Assembly (NCBI RefSeq): GCF_963169125.1
Contig: NC_084793.1
Location: 42,651,578 to 42,715,577 of the forward strand
Source of the DNA: Humulus lupulus
Lineage: Eukaryota; Streptophyta; Magnoliopsida; Rosales; Cannabaceae
DNA: 64,000 nucleotides
Direction: 5' to 3'
Positions within the stretch are counted from its first letter, which is position 1, and the number at the start of each line of letters is the position of its first letter. Positions 1 to 10,659 of this stretch are shown piece after piece. The notes beneath the pieces were generated by a model. The model was given only the letters and a program-made list of their open reading frames with translations. It had not been told where the DNA came from and did no database searches. Position numbers and translations under genes: made by a program.

Positions 1-644
1 ACACTTGCTCCTAAGTCTAGAAGTGCTTGACCAAATTCCTGTTCCCCAATTTGACATGAGATGGTGGGACAACCAGGATCTTTGTACTTAGGCGGTGTTT
101 TGCAGTCAATTACCGCGCTAGCTTGTTCTGCCAAGAATGCAGTTTTCTTGACATGATGCTTTCTTTTAACGGTGCATAAATCCTTGATAACCTTGGCATA
201 AGCCGGCACTTGTTTGATCACATGCAACAAAGGCAAGTTGATCTTCACTTGTGTTAAAAGGTCTAGGATTTCACCTTGATTTTCCAGTACCTTTCCAGTG
301 GATTTCAAAGCTTGAGGAAAGGGTGCCTTTACTGGAATGCTTATTGGCACATCATTATCTGGAGCGGGCATTGACATACTCGTTGTCTTAGTTAACGGTG
401 AAACCGTACTTTGACCACTTCGAGTAGTGATGGCATTAACCTCTTTGAAATTTGTATCTGTAGAGGAGGAGGTTTGTGCCATGTGTTGCCCTTTTTGATG
501 GATTAGAGGTTGAGCGGGAAGTCTCCCATGCTCTTGAATCGCCAAAGTAGTGTTTAGCTTTGTAATTTGGATTTTCATGTCCTTCATTTCCTCTACCATT
601 TGTGTGAAACAAGCTTTGAGCTCTTGAGTTGAGGCTATCTGAGT
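1..644 (-). pseudogene. pol: Athila gag-protease continuation, cut by window edge
   Basis: Read on the minus strand in the same frame as the gag at 645-1892, this stretch has no stop codon for about 214 codons and ends at the window edge in ALLDLGAS, the retropepsin active-site motif of Athila elements (D-L-G-A-S instead of D-T/S-G). The protease would cleave the gag-pol polyprotein. The region before it carries the low-complexity linker common between gag and protease. Only the TAA at 645-647 separates it from gag. Reverse transcriptase and integrase would lie left of the window. Confidence 0.8.
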
Positions 645-1892
645 TTACGCAAGCATTTGCAAAGTATTCTCAAGAGAATTACTTGACTGCATGTTATTTT
701 GAGGAGCGTTGCATGATTTTGGTGGTTGTTGCTGCTCAGGTCTCCATTGGCTTCCAGATGCTTGGTTCGAATCCTTCCAGCTGAAATTTGGATGGTTGCG
801 CCAACCAGGATTGTAAGTGTTTGAGAAAGGGTTATAAGGCTTCTTATAATCCCCTAAAGCATTGCAGTGTTCCTCATTTCCTCCTCTTAGCTCACCAAGA
901 GTTGGGCACTCTTGCGGTTGATGTTCCGTCCCTCCACAGATGAAGCATGGATCTCGTGTCTCTACCTTTGCAGCCATGTGGATTCCTCTACCTTCTTGAG
1001 ATTTGAAAGCCTCGAATTGTTGTCTTAATGATTCAATTTGGATTTTGATGTTGTCATCTTCCTTCAATTGGTAGATTCCAGTTAAACGTGGCTTGTCCAT
1101 AAGACTCAGTCCATTCCATGTGTAGGATTTTTCAGCAAGATCGTCGAGGTACTCGAAAGCTTCATCGGGATCTTTTTGAAGGAATTCGCCATTGCACATC
1201 ATTTGTACGAATTTTCTTTGTCCGGTTGTGAGACCGTCATAGAAATAGCTGATCAGACGCCAGCTTTCGTATCCATGATGTGGGCATTGATTTATCGAAT
1301 CTCTAAACCTCTCCCAGACCTGATGGAAAGTTTCATGGTCTTTCTGGATGAAGGTAGATATTTGCCTCTTAAGGCTGCTAGTCTTATGGGGCGGGAAATA
1401 TTTGGCAAAGAATGCTTTTGTCATTTCGTCCCATGTTCCGATAGATCTAGGCCTTAAGGAATACAACCAACTTTTTGCTTTGTCTTTGAGTGAGAAAGGA
1501 AAGAATTTCAATCTCACAATGTTGGTGACATCAGCACAGTTGTTGAATGTAGCCACCACCTCTTCGAATTCCCGTATATGCACGTACGAACTCTCATTTT
1601 CCAACCCATGGAAGGTTGGTAAGAGGTTAATCATGCCGGGTTTGAAATCGAAATTTGGCATATTGTTGGGATACATTATGCATGAAGGTGTGGTTGTACG
1701 CGTAGGATGTAAATATTCCTGTAGCGTTCTTGGTTGGACTTCATCTTGATGAGCCATCGTGGGTGGTTCAGGAAGTCTCGGTGAATCGGGAGTGTTTGAA
1801 CGAATGGAAGAAAATGACGAACTAGGAGAGTTTTCTAAAGTTTCTACTTGTTGTCTCACAAATCTCCCTAGTGCGTCTCTGTTTCGTGGCAT
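645..1892 (-). pseudogene. gag: Athila gag (nucleocapsid) polyprotein, N-terminal 415 residues
   Basis: Structural protein that packages element RNA into cytoplasmic particles. The frame opens at ATG (1892-1890) with MPRNRDALGRF. A retrotransposon gag core lies at about residues 105-230 (FFPFSLKDKAKSWLYSL, then TWDEMTKAFFAKYFPP), and a CCHC zinc knuckle at about residues 317-330 (CFICGGTEHQPQEC) binds RNA. The frame ends at a TAA (645-647), but the same frame is open from there to base 1, so this is one nonsense codon inside a longer gag-pol frame. Leader from LTR to ATG is about 540 bases. Otherwise well preserved for a plant relic, suggesting a fairly recent insertion. Confidence 0.85.
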
Positions 1893-2415
1893 AAATATTT
1901 TTCAATTTGTAAGTATTATAAGTGCAAGTGTGTAATAATGTAATAAGTATACACCAAAATGTTCCCATGCCAATTGGAAAGGCTGCCAAGATACCACTTT
2001 AGGCCCAAGAGCTTTTCTAGAACTCCCCGAGGTTCTTAGAAAAGATTGGAGGGTAACGCAAACACATGCCTTATTTAAGAACCAATTTTTCTAAGACAGA
2101 ACAAGTTTGGTTTTTACTAATTTCCAAAATTACACAAATGTTCTCAATACTTTGTTTGATTTTTTTTTTTAAATTTTATGATTTAAAATTTTATGCTTTT
2201 TTCGGAAAAAAAAACCTAAATCTAGAAAATAAAATTCTAAACCTAAAAGTAAAATGAATAAAATAAAATAATAACAAAAAAAAAAAAATGAATAATAAAA
2301 AAAATTACTAAGGAAAAATAAAATAAAATAAAAGAGAAATAAAAAATTATACTACTTTTTTTTTTATATAGAAAAAAATTAATTTACTAGGTAAACCTTT
2401 AATTGTAGAATTACC

Positions 2416-2433
2416 TCCCCGGCAACGGCGCCA
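2416..2433 (-). other. Primer binding site, tRNA-Asp type
   Basis: The plus strand reads TCCCCGGCAACGGCGCCA, the 3' end of plant tRNA-Asp including the CCA tail; the minus-strand RNA would pair with that tRNA to prime minus-strand DNA synthesis. It lies 5 bases from the LTR edge at 2439. Confidence 0.93.
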
Positions 2434-2438
2434 AAAAT

Positions 2439-3773
2439 TGATATCGCCCAATAACTCCTAAGCGGTCGCAGTAATAATCAGGCTATGTCGTATCCACAGA
2501 GAGGTAAAATACAAAATTAAAATAAAGATTAGTAAATTAAAAATAATAAATTTGGAAAAATGTAAATTTGAGAAAGAATATAAACATTAAATGAATAAAA
2601 TCGAGGAATTAGAATCAGAAAGAAAGTATGGAAGGCATAAGTTTCATTCATGCAAACATATATATATTTTAATAAAATTTATTCATTCTACTCAACTATA
2701 ATTCTACACCATTAATTATAGTTGGAAAATATATATAATAAAGCTCACCTTAAAATATGTTCTTTAATTAAATTATACTAACTTCTAATTTTAAAAATCT
2801 ATCATATTATATACTTTACAGTGACAAAATACCAATGGCAGAATGCAGTAAAAAACATATAATATAACAAATATCCTAAATTAAATTAAAAGCCTAAATT
2901 ACATAAGAAGAGCATGACTAGACTTATGTAAAAGACACTAATAAATTTAGAATAAAAATTAGAAGAAAATAAATTTAATTGTAACAAATATATAGAAATA
3001 AAGAACAAAATAAAGAATCAATATATTAAAAATATAATGTTAAACATGAACTCTACTCTAGCCTTTCCACAAGAAAATTTAGCCTAAAATAAGCATTGTT
3101 TTCACTCACAAAAATGTAAAAGAAAAATATGAAAAATAAGTGTTTTTCTCTCCAATACTCTCTACTCTCACTTCACAATCTGATTCCTCTTTAACTCCAT
3201 TTGGTCCTCTATTTATAGTGTAAATATGACTCAAAAACGTGTAGAACCGTGTACAAAATAATGGGGAAATGGCTGAAAAATAGGTGCAAAGTGGGGAAAA
3301 TGCTGCTGAGCCGTGGGAGACAAATACTGACGACAGGGTGACGTGGCGTGCTCCGGTTGGCTCGGGTGGCTGGCGCGTCAGACGGATGGGACGTGGCGTC
3401 AGGTGGCAGCTGTGGTGGCTCGGCTCGACGGCTCGGCTGGCTCGGCTCGGCAGCTCGGGTGGACGAATGGCAAGCTGCCACGTGGCAGCGTAGAGGGAGC
3501 AACTGAAACTTGGGTTTGGGCTCCATTTTGGGCCTATTTCTCCTTCAAAAATACCACTGTATCATCATTTTTTGAATTTTAATTCTTTCTTTCTCCTTTC
3601 TTTTTCTTTGTGTCAAAAATATATTTTATTTCCTGAAAATTAAACACAAATTAAATTAAAATTAATATTTTCAAATATAAAATATATGACAATAAATCCA
3701 TGAAAATATTAATTAAAACTTAATTAATTTTACACTTTAAGATTAATAAAATGATATTTTTGAGCACTAATCA
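2439..3773 (-). repeat. Athila 5' LTR
   Basis: 1335-bp LTR. On the plus strand it starts TGATATCGCCC and ends CACTAATCA, giving TGAT...ATCA inverted ends. A TATA box on the minus strand lies at 3212-3219. A GC-rich patch at 3284-3490 made of reiterated GGCTCGG in an otherwise AT-rich LTR would fall upstream of the TATA box in element sense. The partner LTR is outside the window, so age cannot be estimated. Confidence 0.85.
3212..3219 (-). promoter_or_regulatory. TATA box of the Athila LTR
   Basis: The minus strand reads CTATAAATAGAGG, a strong plant TATA consensus inside the LTR, placed where element RNA would start toward the primer site at 2433. Confidence 0.6.
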
Positions 3774-4578
3774 ACGAGTCCAGCCTTCGAGGTCATAATT
3801 TCTTATCTCGAGATCTCGGTGTAACAAAGAAGAACAACAATGTTGAGTTTTGATGTTGATTTTCAAATGTAATATTGAAATTTGTGATTGATTTTTAATG
3901 TTGATTTTGAAATGTGTTGAGAACGTTTAATTTGGTTTTGAACTCTGATTTTGTGTGTGAATTTTAGGTTTGAAATTTGATGACGAAATGTGTATGCATA
4001 TTGTTAATTTTGCTTGATTTTGTATATGAAATTTGTTTTTCTTAAAATTTGATTATGGGTTTAGAAATATAAGAAGAGGAGAATGATGAAGATAAAGTTT
4101 AGAAATTTAGGTTGGTTCAGATTTTATTTTTGATGTATTTTAGGTTAAGAATATGTTTTAATTTCATTTAACTAAGAGAATTGCTATTATTAATAATGTT
4201 ACCGGTTTCTATTTTTTTTTATATCAAATTTTATTAATTTTTTATTTAATAATATTTAATTGTATAAATTTCAAATGATTTTTTTATATTTTTTAATATT
4301 TAATATAATTCAAAATTCATTAATTAATAAAATTTGAGGGAATTTTGGTCATATTTAATAAAAGTTTGACCAAAATTGGGCTAAGGGTATTATTTTGTTC
4401 CATTTTTCAAAACTCAAGGTCCAAATTATCATTTAATAAAATACGGGGTCCGATCGATAACTTTTGTAAAACACATGGTCTAAAATAGTATTTACACTTC
4501 TTAGTTGTAACGGTTTCTTTTGTTAACTTTAATGGAACATTCCAAATATTTAACAGAATATACTTTTGAAACCAATTA
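3774..4578. other. AT-rich non-coding DNA, nothing assignable
   Basis: No open frame of note. The segment around 4340-4495 has wording common in degraded plant DNA-transposon ends (pyrimidine- and purine-rich alternation, 'gtccaaattatc'-like), but I found no inverted partner. Confidence 0.6.
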
Positions 4579-5640
4579 AAAATAAATATTTATTAATTAT
4601 ATTAATATAAATTCAAATTTTATAAAATATCATTAAATATTTATTAATTATATTAATATAAATTCAAAGATTGTAAAATATCATTATTATAATAATATTT
4701 AATACTAGACTAGATATTTATTAATTACATTAATATAAATCCAAATGTTATTATAATAATATGTTGACTATAGGTTTAGTCAACGACATAGAATCAAACA
4801 AATGACGTGAAATAAATGTAAATGACACCAAATACTTATAGTGGTTTGACCCCAATAATGATAGTGACCTACATCCACTTCAATCATTTTATTAATGTAG
4901 AAATTCACCAACTCATGATCAGATGAAGCTAAAAATCTTTGAGTTTCATCAGTCCAAGAAAATACAATACTCGTGTATAAAAGTTCAGTAATCTCTCTTG
5001 ATCAATTTGTGTGTGTTCCCTATAATGAAACTTAAACCTTATTTATAGGCTTAGGATTGTACAAAATGGGTCGTGAGCCTCACTTAATTTGCACAACAAA
5101 CATAACAAGAATATTCAAATATCTAACTTAAAATAATTACATAAAATTCCTCAAATATCGCCTCTTGAACACTGCTCGGAACACTCGAGCAGCACCTTTT
5201 ATGCGTCTTCGATCATTCTGAAGTTCAGTCAGATGTATCTCTAACTACAAACCCCGTTGAGTGTCGACGAGATATTTGACATGCTTTTTCTTCGAATGAG
5301 CGCTGCGTGTACCATACCTCTGCCACATCATCCTACCAGTTTTTGGGTTAAACATAATATATAATACAAAACTAGATATCTAATAATTATATCAATATAA
5401 ATTCAAATATTATAAATTATTATTATAATAATAATAATATATATAATATATGATATAATCCTAATTTTATAAAAAAAAATCTATAATAAATATTTAGTAA
5501 TTATATTAATATAAATTCAAATATTATAAAATATTATTATAATAATATTTAATAAAAAACTAGATTTTTAATAATTATATTAATATAAATTCTCATGTTA
5601 TAAAATATTATTATTACAGTAATATATAATACATAAAAAA
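4579..5640. repeat. AT-rich tandem repeat, unit about 75 bp, split by a solo LTR
   Basis: About six imperfect units share the core TTAATTATATTAATATAAA followed by 'ttcaaatnttataaaatat' and runs of 'attattataataatattta'. Units start near 4579, 4633, 4700, 5366, 5480 and 5560. The solo LTR at 4762-5354 interrupts the third unit and the array resumes afterwards, so the array is older than the insertion. Confidence 0.75.
4762..5354 (-). mobile_element. Solo LTR, TGTTGAC family (Tat-like)
   Basis: 593 bp from TGTTGACTATAGG to GGGTTAAACA, flanked by TAATA (4757-4761 and 5355-5359). Internal wording (a block like 'tagtggtttgacccc' followed by 'cctacatccactt') matches the E1, E2 and E3 LTRs, so this is a relative of the Tat group. 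The minus-strand TATA box near 5040 and the other family members suggest minus orientation. No internal region, so it is a product of LTR-LTR recombination. Confidence 0.88.
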
Positions 5641-6182
5641 TACATTATATAAGTGTCGTGTATGTACAAATAGTATGACTATGTAACTAAATAAGAAATT
5701 AGAATAACATTTATATTCTATCAAGAATAAAGAAGTTTCTTCTCCGATAATTGAAGTATGATTTGAATAATTTCATGAATGTTTAATTTGCACCTTGAAT
5801 ATGGTAGTTTGTAAACTAAAATGTTATCGTATTATTTTTAAAAAAAAAATTATAAACAATGTTTTTGTTTAATTTTTCTTTTAAAATGTTTATGTCATTC
5901 TTTTATATAATATTGTTTATTTATTTAAAATTTATATAACAATCATAAAAACTTAATAAAAAATAATTAATAAACTTTCTAAATAAAACTAAGCAAACAT
6001 ACATTGCATGTTGCTTGCACCTAATAATATAAAAAATATATATTACTAAATTAAGAAATAGAAAACTCACTCGAAACATTCTATATATATTCACATATAA
6101 ATGTAGGGAAAGGCTATAGCAGGTCCCCCTAAAAGGACATACTGGTAAGTTGTAACCCTAATTTTTTTATATGGCGATATAC
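5641..6182. other. AT-rich non-coding DNA
   Basis: No frame or repeat structure that I can support; homopolymer A/T runs dominate. Confidence 0.6.
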
Positions 6183-6386
6183 ATTATAGTTATAGTGGAC
6201 CTCTTACAAATTTTCAAGATATTCTGTATAAAGGATGCTGAAATTAGGATTCAAACAGCATGTTGCATGCATGCCTGTTTTAGTTTTTATACACGCATGC
6301 GACAAGTTGTTTGAATCCTCATTTTGGCACCCTAAATTATCCAGAATTTCTTAAAAATTTGTGAGAGTTCCACTATAACTACAATT
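6183..6386. repeat. Foldback (imperfect inverted repeat, about 80-bp arms)
   Basis: Left arm 6183-6263 and right arm 6301-6386 are imperfect reverse complements: 'tagttatagtgga...' on the left matches 'tccactataacta' on the right, and 'aggattcaaaca' pairs with 'gtttgaatcct'. The loop of about 37 bases contains two GCATGC-type palindromes. It may be a MITE or hairpin remnant; no clear target duplication was found. Confidence 0.7.
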
Positions 6387-6821
6387 ACAAGTTGTTGACT
6401 CGATTTTTTTGTAGGATCTTGAAATTTAAATCTAGATGGATGCTTCCAATTATTTTTCCAAACACATAATAGAAACATAGAATAACATGACATACATATG
6501 ACCATCAAATTTGTAAATTAACATAAACACAAAGATGTAGAAACTTACGAATACGCAGCGAAACTAGAACAACTCGTTCCTTCAATCTCTCTAACCCTTG
6601 ACTCCTTTCTGTAGTAGAGTATTATCAATAAATTGAACTAGATCAACAACACAATCTTCCTCACCAAACCTTTGATCAACCTAGAACTAGTGTGGACTGA
6701 TTCTCAACACATGAGACAGAGATCTAGAAGAGAAGAGAAGAGGAGATAATGGCTAAGAAATGATTAGAGTGTCTAGGTATCAACTGAGATTGACTTATGA
6801 AACCCCTAGATATCATATTCC

Positions 6822-6829
6822 TTATATAG
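6822..6829 (-). promoter_or_regulatory. TATA box of the copia-type LTR
   Basis: The minus strand reads CCTATATAAGG inside the LTR at 6410-10656. Confidence 0.4.
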
Positions 6830-7312
6830 GCAACTTAATGGACTTTAAATTTAAATTTAAATTAATTAAAAATAATAAACAAAAAATAAAAGTCTTAGGC
6901 TCCGACAAAAGGACTTGGGCTCAATCTCTTTGTTTTGAATTTAAATCCCAATTGGGCCTTAATTCAAAACATTTTATTTATTTATAATTAATTAATTAAA
7001 TCATTATTCAAATTAACTAATTATAATTTGAAACTTGATTTAATGTTATTTATTTATATTGACATCAATTTATCAATATTAATGAATTTACCCAAAGATT
7101 CTCTTTTATTCTCTAAATCTTATATCTCTGTAAATTTTCCAAAATTGACCTAGTCAACTTTAAAATCTTAATTGATAATTAAATCAATTATTTGAGACAT
7201 TCTAGATGATTTGCTCAAAGGTGATGCGGGGATCATGGATCCATGAAATCAAGCTCCAATAAGTTACAGTGAATTTATTTACGAATAATTTCACTACCTC
7301 ATTAATTCCTCA

Positions 7313-9741
7313 TGTAACGCCCTGGATAGCCAAGACCGTTACACTGTGTGTTTATAAAGTGCTAGACTTGCTAATCAAGTCATTTAGTTAGGAACGTGTT
7401 ACTAAAACTATAATAGTACTAGGGTTAAAATGTTTTGGTCTCAAAAGTCACATTTTTCATAAAGAAACATTTCCTGTGTTACACGGGATCCCAAAAATAT
7501 TAAGTTTGAAACTGTTTACAAAAGATTCAAGGACTAAATACAGTATCAGCCATATTAAGGCAAAATAGACATTTTGGCAATCTCTGTCTCGATCCACTCC
7601 TCAGCCATGGCGACCGAACAGCTGGCTATGTACATTCCACCCCGCAGCCCTCCATCTCAGGATTGGTCCAACTTGCCTTTGCCTTTACCTGCACCACGTA
7701 GCACCCGTGAGCCAAGGCCTAGCAAGAAAACACAACAACAGAGCATAAGTAATCAACAGACAAATCAATATCTCATATTGCATCACATATTCTTAACCAT
7801 ATTAACATTCAGAATAGTCAAGTATTCAGCATACTAAACATATCAATCTATAGCAGACACCAAATCACATATGATAACTAGGGTTAGCGCCCTCAAGCCG
7901 CACCCTCCGTTATCCCACTGACTCCGGCCCGCTTAAACCGAGCTCAGTGAATATTAAGCTATCCTCGGCTACCAGTGGCCAAGCCGCGCCCTGTGTGCAA
8001 ATATTGTGTACGACACCCTTAGGCCGCTATCACATGTCTCATGGCATAATACCATCATTGACATAATACAAATATCAGGAGCACTTAGTCCCATCACAAA
8101 CATATAACCGGGTGCAGTTTTCTTACCTTTCGATTCGCTAGCTTTGATCACTTGACTCCTTGAGCACGATCCCTCTTGAGCCCTAGTGCTCACCTAAACA
8201 CAACCATAGGTCAAAGTCATCACCAAACCTCAAGTCCAAAACCTAGCCTCGGGACCAAACCCGAGCCCCCCCGGGAAGTCCTAGTTCCACCAAACAAGGT
8301 GGTGGAATCAAACCCCGAACCCTTGGTCAAAACCCTTGAAAACAACCCTAAAATCCCTTTTTGGAAACAGGGTAGCGCTACAGCGCTCTTAGGAGGGCGC
8401 TACAGCGCTCTTAGGAGGGCGCTACAGCGCTACAAGCAGAACCAAAATCCCCCAGAAAGCATGGCCTAGCGCTACAACGCCCAAAGGCTAGCGCTAGTCA
8501 CAGACAACCAACCTCCCAATTTTCCTTCCTGCAATTTCCTCGAACCAAACTCAACCAAAACTTCTCCAAACCTTCACCAAACTCAAAAACAAGCTCATTA
8601 ACACATTCCACTCATCCCAAGCACCCCAAATACTCAAAACCCAAGCACATGCATCCCTAATCTCAAAATTCACCATAGCCACTTCTAGACTTCAAATCTC
8701 AGCAGAAACCAGTTAAAACATCAAAGTTAAAAGCTCAGAATTATACCTTTAATGGAAATTCAACCTCAAGTTGCCTCTAGAACTCTTTAGCTTGCTCTTC
8801 CTAAACCCTTAGCTCCAATTCCCCATCAACACAGCTTAGATATCTTAGCTAAAAACCAAAACCAGAACTGAAGAAACTACAAGGTCTTACCTTAAGTAAA
8901 TGGCATATCCTTGCTAAACCCTTGCCAAATCTTCAAGCCTAGCTCAGGATTTCTGTTGCTCAGCCTAACCCAGCTCCCCTCTGAGTTTTTCTCCAAGAAA
9001 ACACCCAGAGGTGATGAAGGAGATCACCAACCGACTCCTAGGAAAACAACTTTGTTTTCTCTCTTTTCTTTTTCTTCTTTTTCCTTCTTTTCTTTCTTTC
9101 CACAGCCTTCTACTCTTTTTCTACAATTCCCAATAAGTATAAAGCCTTAGCTTATTTATCTCTGAGAAGCCAATTGACCAAAATTCCTTCCCTATGAATT
9201 CTAAACCCTTTAATCCACTTAGGGGCATTTTAGTCATTTTACCCAATTCCCGCTAATTCCTCGAGTGTCTCTAATATTTTCCCGCTTACTTCCCAATACC
9301 TAATTAATCACCAATAATATTCCTCGATGTCAAAATAGACTCCAATATACTTACTAAATTCCCATTTATACCCCCAGGCTCACCCCGAGCCGGGTATAAA
9401 TCCCCGCCATGACTTTTCCGCTAAACCGCTCACTAGGATTATCTCGAGTCACTGTTCACAGATATATCCACATAATAATGTGGTCTCAACAATTATCACA
9501 TATATAAATAAAGTTATGCCCATAATGGCAAAAATTACGATTATGTCCTTCTAACCTAATCAGGGCCTACATGCATACTAATACACATAGTCATGCATCT
9601 CAAATATTCAAATAGTCATATAACATGCTTTAAATCATAATCATGCATCTTACTTATTAAAGTCACACATAATTCCCATTAAGCCCTCGAGGCACACTAA
9701 TCAAGGCCCTTAAGCCTTATTAGCGAATTTGGGTCGTTACA
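7313..9741 (-). mobile_element. Solo LTR of the TGTAAC chromovirus (Tekay-like) family
   Basis: 2429 bp, plus-strand ends TGTAACGCCC and GGGTCGTTACA, flanked by a perfect CCTCA duplication (7308-7312, 9742-9746), inserted in the copia-type LTR. Orientation follows from comparison with the E4 LTR, whose sense strand starts TGTAACG and which is followed by a primer site. A GC-rich patch at 8370-8490 repeats GGGCGCTACAGCGCTCTTA. Confidence 0.9.
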
Positions 9742-10659
9742 CCTCATGACTCCACTGTAGACTTGGAATTAAACTCTTGTATTCATAGAACGAATTTTCC
9801 AAACCATAAATACGTTATCCATTTTTTTAATCATTACAGTTAGTCAATCCTCTATCGATGACTTACTAACGAGCTGGGTGAAATTTACTGTTTTACCCCT
9901 CATCAGTATTTTATCCTTAACTCCCACTAAGTTCCTTATAAATTATATTTTGGTGAATTTAATCACAGAAATGAGATCTCAATCATTTAACCTTTTGAAT
10001 AAAGCAATTAAGGAAATTATCTTTTCACTGCTCATACATAAGTTATAGATTTCATATCTATGAATAATACTTCCACTCAATTACACTACTAAATCTCCAA
10101 GATGTAAGCATGGGCTAGACCATAGGGTAAGCTTGTAACGAACAAGTCAAAAGATTTAAATAATATAATTAGCACAATATTATCACTCAGAATTAAGATC
10201 GACTTAACCCATGGTCAATGTTGTAACATTGATTAGATTCGATAACTACGATACTTATTTATCAATCAATAATCAATATCGGTCCTAGTCCGATGTAACC
10301 AAATACATCTGATCTTATCTACTTGGTCAATGCCTTGGACAAGACATCACACCCCGATTGTGTAAGTAGATCATATCATAGATTTCCTAATCAATGAAAA
10401 TCTAATGCACTGATCTAATCTTAGGACTCGTTCTTTTGAACATATAATTACAACTATGATTCACTATGACCTAGTCAGTATAATTGTAATTATCCATATG
10501 TTTAGAATTTATGAATGTTTGTATTAATTGAATAAACATGTAATAAAACAAGCGAACAATGCGATTGAATAAACACAATGATTTTTACTTCTTTTATTGA
10601 TAACAATTACGTGTTACATAAGAAAAATGGTTTTATTAAGGGCATAAAACCCAACATTT

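Larger units (their letters stand above)
1..3773 (-). mobile_element. Athila-type Ty3/gypsy retrotransposon, 5' part, cut by window edge
   Basis: Minus-strand element whose 5' LTR (2439-3773), primer binding site (2416-2433), leader and gag-protease start are in the window; the rest lies left of base 1. Seen: an 18-base match to the 3' end of tRNA-Asp next to the LTR, LTR termini TGAT/ATCA, and a gag followed in the same frame by a protease motif (LLDLGAS) at the edge. Primer site, LTR length (1335 bp) and the DLGAS form of the protease motif are those of the Athila lineage. ACGAG at 3774-3778 would be the right copy of the target duplication; the left copy is outside the window. Confidence 0.87.
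6410..10656 (-). mobile_element. Copia-type solo LTR, interrupted
   Basis: On the minus strand it starts TGTTGGGTTTTATGCCC at 10656, a start common in plant Ty1/copia LTRs, and ends GATCCTACA at 6410. Flanks are TTTTT on both sides, weak evidence because the flanks are T-rich. Without the nested LTR at 7313-9741 it is about 1.8 kb. A minus-strand TATATAAG lies at 6822-6829. No internal coding region adjoins it, so it is read as a solo LTR. Confidence 0.65.

Noticed and set aside
3209..3526. 105-residue minus-strand frame and overlapping plus-strand frames
   Set aside because: Inside the Athila LTR, caused by the GGCTCGG patch and overlapping the TATA box region.
4340..4495. End of a Mutator-like DNA transposon
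   Set aside because: Wording is suggestive and weakly echoed at 13780-13915, but I found no inverted partner, duplication or transposase.
8911..9150. 79-residue frame with a Phe/Ser-rich tail
   Set aside because: Sits in solo LTR 7313-9741 and translates a pyrimidine-rich run.
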